Positions 1-5,746 of a stretch of 6,538 nt of DNA are shown here, piece by piece. The stretch comes from JAIRNF01 sp031550925 (GTDB lineage Bacteria > Bacteroidota > Bacteroidia > Bacteroidales > UBA932): NCBI GenBank assembly GCA_031550925.1, contig JAVBOE010000109.1, forward strand, positions 1 to 6,538, written 5' to 3'. A program made the translations under genes and the position numbers. The notes under the pieces are model-generated. The model was given only the letters and a program-made list of their open reading frames with translations, made no database searches and was not told the DNA's origin. How positions within the stretch are numbered: position 1 is the stretch's first letter; each line of letters begins with the position of its first letter.

Positions 1-165
1 TAGCGTTGGTGTACTCTTAACAACCTTCATAGTCTTAACATTTGCCGTTTTACTTTCTACAGCCTGCTGTGTACCTGAATCTAAAACCCATGTCCCTTTT
101 AAATTCTGTGCATTACCTGCTAATGCAAAAAGAATAAAACAAGCTATACCAATAACTTTTTTCAT
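1..165 (-). CDS. Secreted protein of unknown function, N-terminal part only
   Basis: The reading frame opens with ATG at 165-163 and stays open for 55 codons to the left edge of the window, so the C-terminus is missing. The product begins MKKVIGIACFILFALAGNAQ: a Lys-rich n-region, a hydrophobic core at about residues 4-16 and a small-residue stretch (AGNA) that suits signal peptidase I cleavage near residue 19. There is no lipobox cysteine in the right place (C9 is inside the hydrophobic core), so it is probably exported as a soluble periplasmic or outer-membrane-associated protein. The mature part starts NLKGTWVLDSG, which recalls the first strand of lipocalin-like proteins (GxW), but too little is visible to assign a family. 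Upstream is the purine stretch AAGG and a candidate Bacteroidota -7 box about 67 bases before the ATG. Start and signal peptide are convincing; the function is unknown. Confidence 0.75.
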   Translation of the reverse strand, partial: MKKVIGIACFILFALAGNAQNLKGTWVLDSGTQQAVESKTANVKTMKVVKSTPTL

Positions 166-231
166 AACCTTATTTTGATTTATTTAGAAATATTTAATAT
201 ACTATCAAGCCCATATTACCATTCATATTTA

Positions 232-264
232 CAAAATTACAAGCATATTTAACATGTAATACAA
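232..264 (-). promoter_or_regulatory. Candidate promoter of the left-edge secreted protein gene
   Basis: On the minus strand TAATTTTG (239-232) matches the Bacteroidota -7 consensus TAnnTTTG exactly. A TTG (264-262) lies 22 bases upstream, close to the usual distance of the -33 element. The predicted transcript would start near 226 and have a leader of about 60 bases. The DNA is very AT-rich, so a chance match is possible. Confidence 0.35.
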
Positions 265-340
265 TATTTCTAATCAGGTATTATAATACTTGATTAATAA
301 AATAATAATTCATTGACAACAAAAGCATTAACTAATAATA

Positions 341-362
341 CATTAGCTAATATTAGCTGATG
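341..362. repeat. 22-base near-perfect palindrome in the intergenic region
   Basis: The core AGCTAATATTAGCT (345-358) is a perfect 14-base palindrome. It extends to 22 bases (CAT at one end, ATG at the other) with a single mismatched pair, 344/359. It lies in the gap between the gapA terminator and the left-edge gene, about 180 bases upstream of the latter on its transcribed strand. It has no loop and no adjoining T-run suited to termination, so a binding site for a dimeric DNA-binding protein is likelier than a terminator. The regulator is unknown. Confidence 0.4.
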
Positions 363-467
363 TTTGTTTTATTTAAAACTGTTTAAGTGTAGTAAATATC
401 ATTGTTTCCAAGAAGCCTGCAGGCAAAACGAAGGCAATATGTGATACATTTTTGTATGCTATCCAAC

Positions 468-500
468 AAAAAAGCCGTACAGATAATCTGTACGGCTTTT
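468..500 (-). terminator. Rho-independent terminator after gapA
   Basis: AAAAGCCGTACAGAT (470-484) and ATCTGTACGGCTTTT (486-500) form a 15-base perfect inverted repeat around one central base. Read on the minus strand, the GC-containing stem is followed by a T-run (TTTTTTG). It begins 18 bases after the gapA stop codon. T residues also follow on the plus strand, so it may work both ways. Confidence 0.9.
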
Positions 501-518
501 ATATGCAAAGCATTTAGT

Positions 519-1523
519 CTATTTTTTATCCACGCTAGCCATGTACTCGATAAGCTCAACAGTCTTGTTTGAGTAACCCCATTCGTTATCGTACCATGTA
601 ACAATTTTTACAAAATGCTCGTTAAGCATGATACCCGCCTCAGCATCGAAAATAGATGTACGAGGGTCACCGATGAAATCGGTTGAAACTACTGCATCTT
701 CAGTATATCCAAGAATACCTTTAAGTTCACCTTCTGATGCTTTCTTCATAGCAGTCTTAATAGCTTCGTAATCGGTAGCCTTTTCTAGGCGGCAAGTAAG
801 ATCAACAACAGAAACATCAGCAGTAGGTACGCGGAAAGACATACCTGTAAGCTTACCTTTAAGCGCAGGAATAACTTTAGTTACAGCCTTTGCAGCACCA
901 GTTGACGAAGGAATAATGTTACCAAATACACCACGCCCGCCTCTCCAGTCTTTCATAGAAGGACCGTCAACGGTTTTTTGAGTAGCAGTAGCAGCATGCA
1001 CTGTTGTCATCAAACCTTCCACTATACCAAAGTTTTCGTGTAAAACCTTTGCTACAGGAGCAAGACAGTTAGTAGTACAAGATGCGTTTGAAACAATTTC
1101 TTGTCCAGTATATTCCTTATGGTTTACACCAAGAACAAACATAGGCGTATCATCTTTAGAAGGAGCCGACATTACCACATGCTTAGCACCAGCCTTAATA
1201 TGCGCACTAGCTTTTTCTTTATCAAGAAATAGACCTGTTGATTCTACAACGTACTCTGCTCCTACTTCGTTCCACTTTAAGTTTGCAGGATCTTTTTCTG
1301 CAGTAACGCGGATAGCCTTACCGTTAACAACAAGCTTTCCGTCTTTTACTTCAACTTCTCCCTTGAACGCTCCATGTACCGAATCGTAACGAAGCATATA
1401 TGCCATATAATCTACATCAATCAAATCGTTGATACCTACAACTTCTACATTACCTCTTTGGATAGCGGCACGGAATACTAAACGGCCAATACGTCCAAAT
1501 CCGTTAATACCAATTTTTACCAT
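519..1523 (-). CDS. gapA: Type I glyceraldehyde-3-phosphate dehydrogenase
   Basis: Glycolytic and gluconeogenic enzyme that oxidises and phosphorylates glyceraldehyde-3-phosphate to 1,3-bisphosphoglycerate with NAD+; a cytosolic homotetramer in this family. At 334 residues it has the full usual length. The Rossmann motif INGFGRIGR lies at residues 6-14, with an Asp at 33 where NAD-specific enzymes bind the adenosine ribose. The active-site block SNASCTTNCLAP gives catalytic Cys149, and His176 in TTVHAAT is its partner. The S-loop region (PSMKDWRGGRG, about 188-198) and the C-terminal WYDNEWGYSN are intact. The start codon is fixed by the family N-terminus MVKIGINGFGRIG; the sequence before it is A-rich with AAGAAG. 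It lies 85 bases after the symporter stop and ends in TAG just before a strong terminator, so it is the last gene of the series. Transcription may come from its own promoter, read-through from upstream, or both. Confidence 0.98.
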   Translation of the reverse strand: MVKIGINGFGRIGRLVFRAAIQRGNVEVVGINDLIDVDYMAYMLRYDSVHGAFKGEVEVKDGKLVVNGKAIRVTAEKDPANLKWNEVGAEYVVESTGLFLDKEKASAHIKAGAKHVVMSAPSKDDTPMFVLGVNHKEYTGQEIVSNASCTTNCLAPVAKVLHENFGIVEGLMTTVHAATATQKTVDGPSMKDWRGGRGVFGNIIPSSTGAAKAVTKVIPALKGKLTGMSFRVPTADVSVVDLTCRLEKATDYEAIKTAMKKASEGELKGILGYTEDAVVSTDFIGDPRTSIFDAEAGIMLNEHFVKIVTWYDNEWGYSNKTVELIEYMASVDKK

Positions 1524-1554
1524 TGTGTCTTCTTTTTAATGATTAGTTTAATAT

Positions 1555-1577
1555 AACAAATTACCGATTAATTTGTT
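1555..1577. repeat. Inverted repeat in the gapA leader, possible operator
   Basis: AACAAATTA (1555-1563) and TAATTTGTT (1569-1577) are perfect 9-base arms around the 5-base spacer CCGAT. The site sits between the symporter stop and the gapA start, 31 bases before the gapA ATG. The stem is nearly all A/T and is not followed by a T-run in the gapA direction, so it is a poor terminator. An operator for a dimeric regulator, or a leader hairpin, is possible. Confidence 0.4.
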
Positions 1578-1603
1578 TATGTTTTTATCTCTTTAATTCG
1601 ATA

Positions 1604-1611
1604 CAAAATTA
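1604..1611 (-). promoter_or_regulatory. Candidate -7 box for gapA
   Basis: TAATTTTG on the minus strand (1611-1604) matches TAnnTTTG and overlaps the symporter stop codon. It would give a leader of about 75 bases containing the inverted repeat at 1555-1577. No TTG is found 17-23 bases upstream; the nearest is 30 bases away, so the site is weak evidence. Confidence 0.25.
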
Positions 1612-3084
1612 AATAATTTCCTTCATTTTCCCTCTACGGAACAAGTACATTCCTAAGAAAGTAAGTAATCCGTTTACTATCAGCAAGCTGAAGCCGAAAC
1701 CGAAACCAAAGAACTTCTTTCCTGCCCAATCAAGTACGAAGCAAAGTATAGGTGACATAATTGCCACAAACGGCATTGCTTTATCATTAACTTGATGTTT
1801 TGTCCATAATCCGAAAAAGAAGAACCCGAGTAGCGGACCGTAGGTATATGCCGCAATCATATATACTAAATCAATTACAGCCTGATTGTTTAAGAAGTAC
1901 AACAGAACTATGATTACAATAAAGATAATTGTAAAGATTGTGTGCGCTTTATACCGTATGCTCTTCTTTTTAGCATCCGTAAGATCTGTACGCTTGTTGA
2001 AGCCTACAAAATCTATACACCACGATGTTGTTAACGAAGTTAAGGCGCCACCTGCACTTGGGTAAGAAGCAGAAATAAGACCTACCGCAAAAATAAGACT
2101 AACACCTAAGCCTAAGTATTCTGTAGCAATTGTTCCAAAAATATCATCTGTACGGGTTAAGCCTAACGCTTGCAATCCACCTTTACTATTAACGTACATA
2201 GCAAGAACAGCACCAAGAACAAGGAACATAAAGTTTACAACAACCATAATACCACTGGTAGTAAACATATTCTTTTGTGCAGCCTTAATATTTTTGCAGC
2301 TAAGATTCTTCTGCATCATCTCCTGATCAAGTCCTGTCATTGCAACAGTAATAAAGATACCGCTAACAAACTGCTTAATAACGTTAGTACCTGCGCCCCA
2401 ATCCCAGTTAGCCATTTTCATATAACCTGCATCGCTTATTGCTGCAAACATACCACCAAAGCTAAAGCCTAATTCTTTTGCAACATATACCATAGTAACA
2501 ACAACGGCTAAAAGCATAAAGGTTGTTTGTAATGTGTCTGTCCATACAATTGTTTTTACGCCACCTTTAAACGTATATAAGAAAATAAGCGCCATGAAAA
2601 TAGCAGCCACTAACCAAAATGGCACATGCATATCTTTAGGGATGAAGCTGAATAACACCAATACCACTACAAATATACGAACAGCAGCGCCAAGTACACG
2701 AGACAGAATAAAGAACGATGCTCCGGTTTTGTACGTAAAAAATCCGAAACGTTTTTCAAGATAAGTGTATATCGAAGTCAGATTCATGCGATAATACATT
2801 GGCAGCAAAACCAACGCGATAATTGCATATCCGACTAAAAATCCGAATACAAGCGGCATGTAGTAAAAGTTATCTACCAATACCTTTCCCGGAACTGATA
2901 TGAAAGTTACACCCGATATGGATGCACCAATCATTCCGTATGCAACAATAAACCATGGCGATTTATTATTACCTTTAAAGTATGTATTACTATCAGCCTT
3001 GCGTGATGTAATCCACGACACTAAAAATAGCATTGCTGTGTATGCTACAAACACGGCCATTAAAAGTCCAAAATTTAAGTTCAT
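1609..3084 (-). CDS. Sodium:solute symporter (SSS family), probable amino sugar importer
   Basis: Inner-membrane secondary transporter of the SSS (SLC5-like) family, which couples sodium entry to uptake of sugars, amino acids or similar solutes. The 491-residue product has about 13 hydrophobic segments, for example near residues 5-25, 45-65, 76-97, 121-148, 155-171, 186-203, 236-251, 276-298, 324-341, 382-398, 404-426, 436-453 and 461-482. Family landmarks are GGVKTIVWTDTLQ (174-186), GLDQEMMQK (251-259) and SASYPSAGGALTS (338-350), the last around the usual sodium-site helix. The start ATG follows TAAGGA directly and fits the first membrane helix. It begins 32 bases after the natural end of recR, so it is probably transcribed with the kinase, murQ and recR. 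The sequence does not show the substrate; the neighbours point to MurNAc or a related amino sugar, as for the transporter of the Tannerella murTKQ set (inference). A sialic acid or other sugar transporter is the alternative. Confidence 0.93.
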   Translation of the reverse strand: MNLNFGLLMAVFVAYTAMLFLVSWITSRKADSNTYFKGNNKSPWFIVAYGMIGASISGVTFISVPGKVLVDNFYYMPLVFGFLVGYAIIALVLLPMYYRMNLTSIYTYLEKRFGFFTYKTGASFFILSRVLGAAVRIFVVVLVLFSFIPKDMHVPFWLVAAIFMALIFLYTFKGGVKTIVWTDTLQTTFMLLAVVVTMVYVAKELGFSFGGMFAAISDAGYMKMANWDWGAGTNVIKQFVSGIFITVAMTGLDQEMMQKNLSCKNIKAAQKNMFTTSGIMVVVNFMFLVLGAVLAMYVNSKGGLQALGLTRTDDIFGTIATEYLGLGVSLIFAVGLISASYPSAGGALTSLTTSWCIDFVGFNKRTDLTDAKKKSIRYKAHTIFTIIFIVIIVLLYFLNNQAVIDLVYMIAAYTYGPLLGFFFFGLWTKHQVNDKAMPFVAIMSPILCFVLDWAGKKFFGFGFGFSLLIVNGLLTFLGMYLFRRGKMKEII

Positions 3085-3116
3085 TCCTTAGCTATTTAGG
3101 GTTTATATTTATACTC

Positions 3117-3734
3117 TTATCCTATCTGAAAGGGTTGACGGTTTTTTATCGACCGTCCTAATGTTAGCTCATCGGCATACTCCAGCTCATCTCCAAAACC
3201 AATTCCGCGAGCCAATGTAGTAACTGCCACCGAATAGTCTTTCAACTTTTTATGAATGTAATAACAGGTTGTTTATCCCTCCATCGTGGTGTTCAAAGCT
3301 AACACCACTTCATTCACATCGCCCTTTGCCACTCTTTCAAGCAGCAGTTCAATCTCCAGTTGGCTTGGCCCTATGCCTTCCATGGGCGAGATTATACCTC
3401 CTAACACATGGTAGAGCCCGTTATACTGCTGCGTTTTTTCGATTGACATTACATCTCTAACGCTCTCTACCACACATATAGTGGAACGGTCTCGTCTAGG
3501 ATTGCTGCATATCTCGCATACGTCTTCGTCTGACAAGTTATTGCAGCAGCTACAGTGTTTAATATTAGAGCGAAAAGCAATTACTGTATTTCCAAATCGT
3601 TCAACGTCTTCTTTAGGTTGCTTAAGTATATGAAGCGCTAGCCGAAGAGCGGTTTTACGACCCACACCGGGTAGCTTTGCCAGCTCTTCTACCGCATCAT
3701 TCAGCAGCTTTGACGGAAGATCGAATGAAAACAT
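3117..3734 (-). pseudogene. recR: Recombination protein RecR, interrupted by an in-frame TAA at codon 154
   Basis: RecR works with RecF and RecO to load RecA at gapped DNA during recombinational repair. The first 153 residues are typical: helix-hairpin-helix (LPGVGRKTALRL, 21-32), a four-Cys zinc site (C61, C64, C73, C76), and a Toprim domain with ICVVE (Glu90) and GLYHVLGGIISP. At LALNTTMEG the frame meets TAA (3275-3273), where relatives have an acidic residue (TMEGD in Bacteroides, VEGE in E. coli). Without any shift, the same frame goes on for 51 codons to a TAA at 3119-3117, reading TTCYYIHKKLKDYSVAV and then TLARGIGFGDELEYADE and TLGRSI, the normal RecR C-terminus. Total length would be 205 codons, as usual for the family. 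The shortened 153-residue product lacks the end of Toprim and the Walker-B-like C-terminal segment used in oligomer formation, so it is probably inactive. No ATG lies in the tail for separate translation. The start is 9 bases after the murQ stop. Confidence 0.88.
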
Positions 3735-3743
3735 TTATACTGT

Positions 3744-4553
3744 TTATCCCTTATTATATTCGTCAACAGCCTTACGTACCGAACCATGAAGCAGCAACAT
3801 ACGTTTAGCTTCTTCGTATTCAACACCTGTTGCTTCAACAATCATACGAGAACCACGATCTACCAGCTTAGCGTTGGTAAGCTGCATATCGAACAGCTTA
3901 TTACCTTTTACTCTACCAAGCTGTATCATTGTTGAGGTGCTTATCATATTAAGAATAAGCTTTTGAGCGGTTCCGGCTTTCATACGTGTACTACCAGTAA
4001 CAAACTCAGGCCCTACAACAGCCTCAATCTTAATGTCGGCCTCTGCTGCAACAGGTGATCCGGGATTACATGTAACAGAAGCTGTAAGCATACCTATCTT
4101 CTTAGCATCTCGTAAACCGCCAATAACGTATGGTGTAGTACCCGATGCTGCTATACCAACCAATACATCGTTATCGTTAGGTTTATACTCTGCCATATCT
4201 TTCCATGCGCCGTCAAATTGATCTTCTGCGGCTTCTACTGCTCTACGAATAGCTCTATCACCTCCGGCAATAAGCCCTATAATCAGTTCAAACGGCGCTC
4301 CGTATGTTGGAGGAATTTCTGAAGCATCAAGAATACCTAGACGTCCGCTGGTTCCCGCACCAATATAAAACAGGCGTCCGCCTTTACGCATACGCTTAAC
4401 TATTTCGCCTACCAGCTGCTCTATAGCAGGAATACATTTCTCTACAGCCAAAGGCACTGTCTTGTCCTCATTATTCATATTAACGAGAAGATCGTGAATG
4501 CTCATCTTCTCGAGGTCGTTATAATTCGAACTTTTTTCTGTTACTCTTTCCAT
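3744..4553 (-). CDS. murQ: N-acetylmuramic acid 6-phosphate etherase
   Basis: Cytosolic lyase that cleaves the D-lactyl ether of MurNAc-6-phosphate to give GlcNAc-6-phosphate and D-lactate in peptidoglycan sugar salvage. The 269-residue protein is one SIS (sugar isomerase) domain plus the C-terminal helical part. Signature blocks are GRLFYIGAGTSGRLGILDAS (59-78) followed by EIPPTYG, GIAASGTTPYV (133-143) and TGSTRMKAGTAQK (186-198). Glu79 and Glu110 are 31 residues apart, as are the two catalytic glutamates of characterised MurQ enzymes, so the active site looks intact. It is about 30 residues shorter than E. coli MurQ, mostly at the C-terminus, which is common in this phylum as far as I recall. 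The start ATG gives MERVTEKSSNYNDLEKMS, matching the family's usual TE-x-x-N-x-x-(S/T) opening. It lies 15 bases after the kinase stop and 9 bases before recR, so it is co-transcribed with both. Confidence 0.96.
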   Translation of the reverse strand: MERVTEKSSNYNDLEKMSIHDLLVNMNNEDKTVPLAVEKCIPAIEQLVGEIVKRMRKGGRLFYIGAGTSGRLGILDASEIPPTYGAPFELIIGLIAGGDRAIRRAVEAAEDQFDGAWKDMAEYKPNDNDVLVGIAASGTTPYVIGGLRDAKKIGMLTASVTCNPGSPVAAEADIKIEAVVGPEFVTGSTRMKAGTAQKLILNMISTSTMIQLGRVKGNKLFDMQLTNAKLVDRGSRMIVEATGVEYEEAKRMLLLHGSVRKAVDEYNKG

Positions 4554-4568
4554 TTAGGTTTGGTATAT

Positions 4569-5408
4569 TCAAGGTTTGTAAAATTCTACTAGTTCGTCAA
4601 TAGGCGCTTGTATAATTCGACCGATAGCGATGCCTCTTTTTTGTGCTTCTTCTTTTAGTATAGGAAGGAAATGATGTGCAATTGAGCCAACAAAGCCCAC
4701 GGCGTACTTTTTATAGTCTGTATACTTCATTACGTTGTGCTCTAAAAACTCGCCAAGACAAGTAGCTACAATGTTTCTAATAGTCGCGTTATCTATATTT
4801 TCGTTCATAAACTTGGTAAAGCTGGCTAAGTAGCGACTATTGTGCCCCTGACGATATACCTCTTGTATAATCGTTGCCATAGTGAGCGAGTACTCTTTTT
4901 GCAGCTTATTATGGATATCTTCGGGTAGTCCGCGTTTTAAATATGCGTTAAGTAGCTTCTGCCCCATAGCGCAACCGCTACCTTCGTCGCCAAGTATATA
5001 GCCGCCCGCAGGTACGTTATCTATAATTTTATTACCATCGTAAAGACATGAATTTGAACCTGTGCCTAAGATACAAGCAATGCCTGCCTCTTTACCGCAA
5101 ATAGCCCTTGCCGAAGCCAACAGATCAGAGTATGCTTCTACCGTTTCTGCTTCTGTAAATATACTACGAAGCACACGAATCATCATGTTCGTAAGCTCTT
5201 CGGTGGCAACGCCTGTTCCGTAGTAATATATTTGCTCAATGGATGCTTTAACCTGAGGTTTTACGTTGGTGCTGATTTCAGTATAAACCTCCTCTTCAGT
5301 TCGTTGGGCAGGATTGATACCTATTGTTTTAATCTCATCTACTTTTCCGTTGCTGTGAATAACGCGCCAATCTGTACTTGTGGAGCCGCTCTCGGCAATT
5401 AATATCAT
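4569..5408 (-). CDS. murK: BadF/BadG-family amino sugar kinase (MurNAc or GlcNAc kinase)
   Basis: ATP-dependent sugar kinase of the BadF/BadG/BcrA/BcrD group in the actin-like ATPase fold, the group that includes human GlcNAc kinase and clostridial MurK. The 279-residue product starts with the phosphate-1 loop MILIAESGSTSTDWR (1-15), has the probable catalytic Asp95 in AYSDLLASA, the phosphate-2 loop ACILGTGSNS (111-120), the family signature GGYILGDEGSGCAMG (135-149) and the adenosine motif VGFVGSIAHHF (237-247). The start is fixed because the phosphate-1 loop begins at residue 5, and the leader RNA would be only about 20 bases from the good promoter at 5435-5465. It is the first gene of the minus-strand series, with murQ 15 bases downstream. 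Phosphorylating MurNAc at O6 would feed MurQ directly; GlcNAc kinase activity, alone or as well, is equally compatible with the sequence. The gene symbol rests on this context. Confidence 0.88.
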   Translation of the reverse strand: MILIAESGSTSTDWRVIHSNGKVDEIKTIGINPAQRTEEEVYTEISTNVKPQVKASIEQIYYYGTGVATEELTNMMIRVLRSIFTEAETVEAYSDLLASARAICGKEAGIACILGTGSNSCLYDGNKIIDNVPAGGYILGDEGSGCAMGQKLLNAYLKRGLPEDIHNKLQKEYSLTMATIIQEVYRQGHNSRYLASFTKFMNENIDNATIRNIVATCLGEFLEHNVMKYTDYKKYAVGFVGSIAHHFLPILKEEAQKRGIAIGRIIQAPIDELVEFYKP

Positions 5409-5434
5409 AGGTCTCTATTTTTTGGTAAAACATA

Positions 5435-5465
5435 CAAAAATAGAGAAAAATAGCAAGCTAGCAAA
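5435..5465 (-). promoter_or_regulatory. Promoter of the kinase-murQ-recR-symporter operon
   Basis: On the minus strand TTTG (5465-5462) stands 19 bases before TATTTTTG (5442-5435), an exact match in sequence and spacing to the Bacteroidota -33/-7 promoter. Transcription would start near 5429, giving a leader of about 20 bases before the kinase ATG. No other equally good site is seen within the operon. Confidence 0.6.
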
Positions 5466-5596
5466 AACGATTTATAACAGCCTATAAATTAAGACTATTT
5501 GATAGTTTGCCAAGTTTCCGTACATATTTATGCTAGCAATGCATTACAATTTGAAACATCTTATAATGCCATCAAGGCTTCTATTACACAATATAA

Positions 5597-5630
5597 GGAA
5601 TAATTTATAGCTAATAGGAATTATTGATAG
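5597..5630. repeat. Imperfect direct repeat with 20-base periodicity
   Basis: GGAATAATTTATAG (5597-5610) and GGAATTATTGATAG (5617-5630) agree in 12 of 14 positions and are offset by exactly 20 bases, about two helical turns. The second copy overlaps an inverted repeat, TTATTGA (5621-5627) with TCAATAA (5632-5638) around TAGT. The position, roughly 60-90 bases upstream of the candidate cupin -33 element, suits an activator or repressor site. AT-richness makes chance similarity possible. Confidence 0.35.
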
Positions 5631-5686
5631 TTCAATAACAATATTATAATCAACATATTACGTCAGCATCATTTCCAAGGTTATTT

Positions 5687-5714
5687 TTTGCCAGCAGAAT
5701 AAGCTGTATTTTTG
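5687..5714 (+). promoter_or_regulatory. Candidate promoter of the cupin lipoprotein gene
   Basis: TATTTTTG (5707-5714) matches the Bacteroidota -7 box TAnnTTTG. TTTG (5687-5690) lies 16 bases upstream, slightly closer than the usual 17-23. Transcription would start near 5720, with a leader of about 27 bases. AAGGA (5741-5745) sits one base before the ATG, too close for a normal Shine-Dalgarno site. Confidence 0.45.
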
Positions 5715-5746
5715 TTACATACACATAAACCATAATTAATAAGGAT

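Larger units (their letters stand above)
166..518. other. Gene-free stretch between the left-edge gene and gapA
   Basis: About 350 very AT-rich bases without a credible gene. It holds the leader and candidate promoter of the left-edge gene (232-264), a near-perfect palindrome (341-362) and the gapA terminator (468-500). I see nothing else in 265-340 or 363-467 beyond A/T-rich simple sequence. A minus-strand open frame that starts inside gapA (604) and runs to 383 has no recognisable protein character. Confidence 0.7.
5409..5746. other. Divergent intergenic region between the kinase operon and the cupin gene
   Basis: 338 AT-rich bases without a gene. The left end holds the operon promoter (5435-5465) and the right end the candidate cupin promoter (5687-5714). 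Between them are an imperfect direct repeat (5597-5610 and 5617-5630) and a small inverted repeat (5621-5638). A perfect 8-base palindrome TGCTAGCA lies at 5531-5538. I see nothing coding, no tRNA and no recognisable riboswitch. Confidence 0.7.

Noticed and set aside
525..533. DnaA-box-like TTATCCACG
   Set aside because: It is a single copy with one mismatch inside the end of gapA, encoding conserved-looking VDK residues, with no cluster of further boxes or AT-rich unwinding region around it.
383..604. Minus-strand open frame of 73 codons overlapping the gapA end
   Set aside because: It starts inside gapA in another frame and runs through the gapA terminator hairpin; the translation has no recognisable features.
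2170..3091. Plus-strand open frames opposite the symporter gene (2170-2472, 2534-2764, 2900-3091)
   Set aside because: They are antisense shadows of the membrane protein's codons, with low-complexity, Asn/Thr-rich translations and no promoter or family resemblance.
3137..3157. Hairpin GACGGT...ACCGTC near the recR 3' end as a terminator
   Set aside because: The stem is only 6 bases, no T-run follows in the direction of transcription, and the sequence is part of the conserved RecR tail (SIKNRQ).
3273..3275. A variant genetic code in which TAA is read as an amino acid
   Set aside because: murQ, the symporter and the cupin gene end in TAA at their expected C-termini, gapA ends in TAG and the kinase in TGA, so all three stop codons are used normally here.
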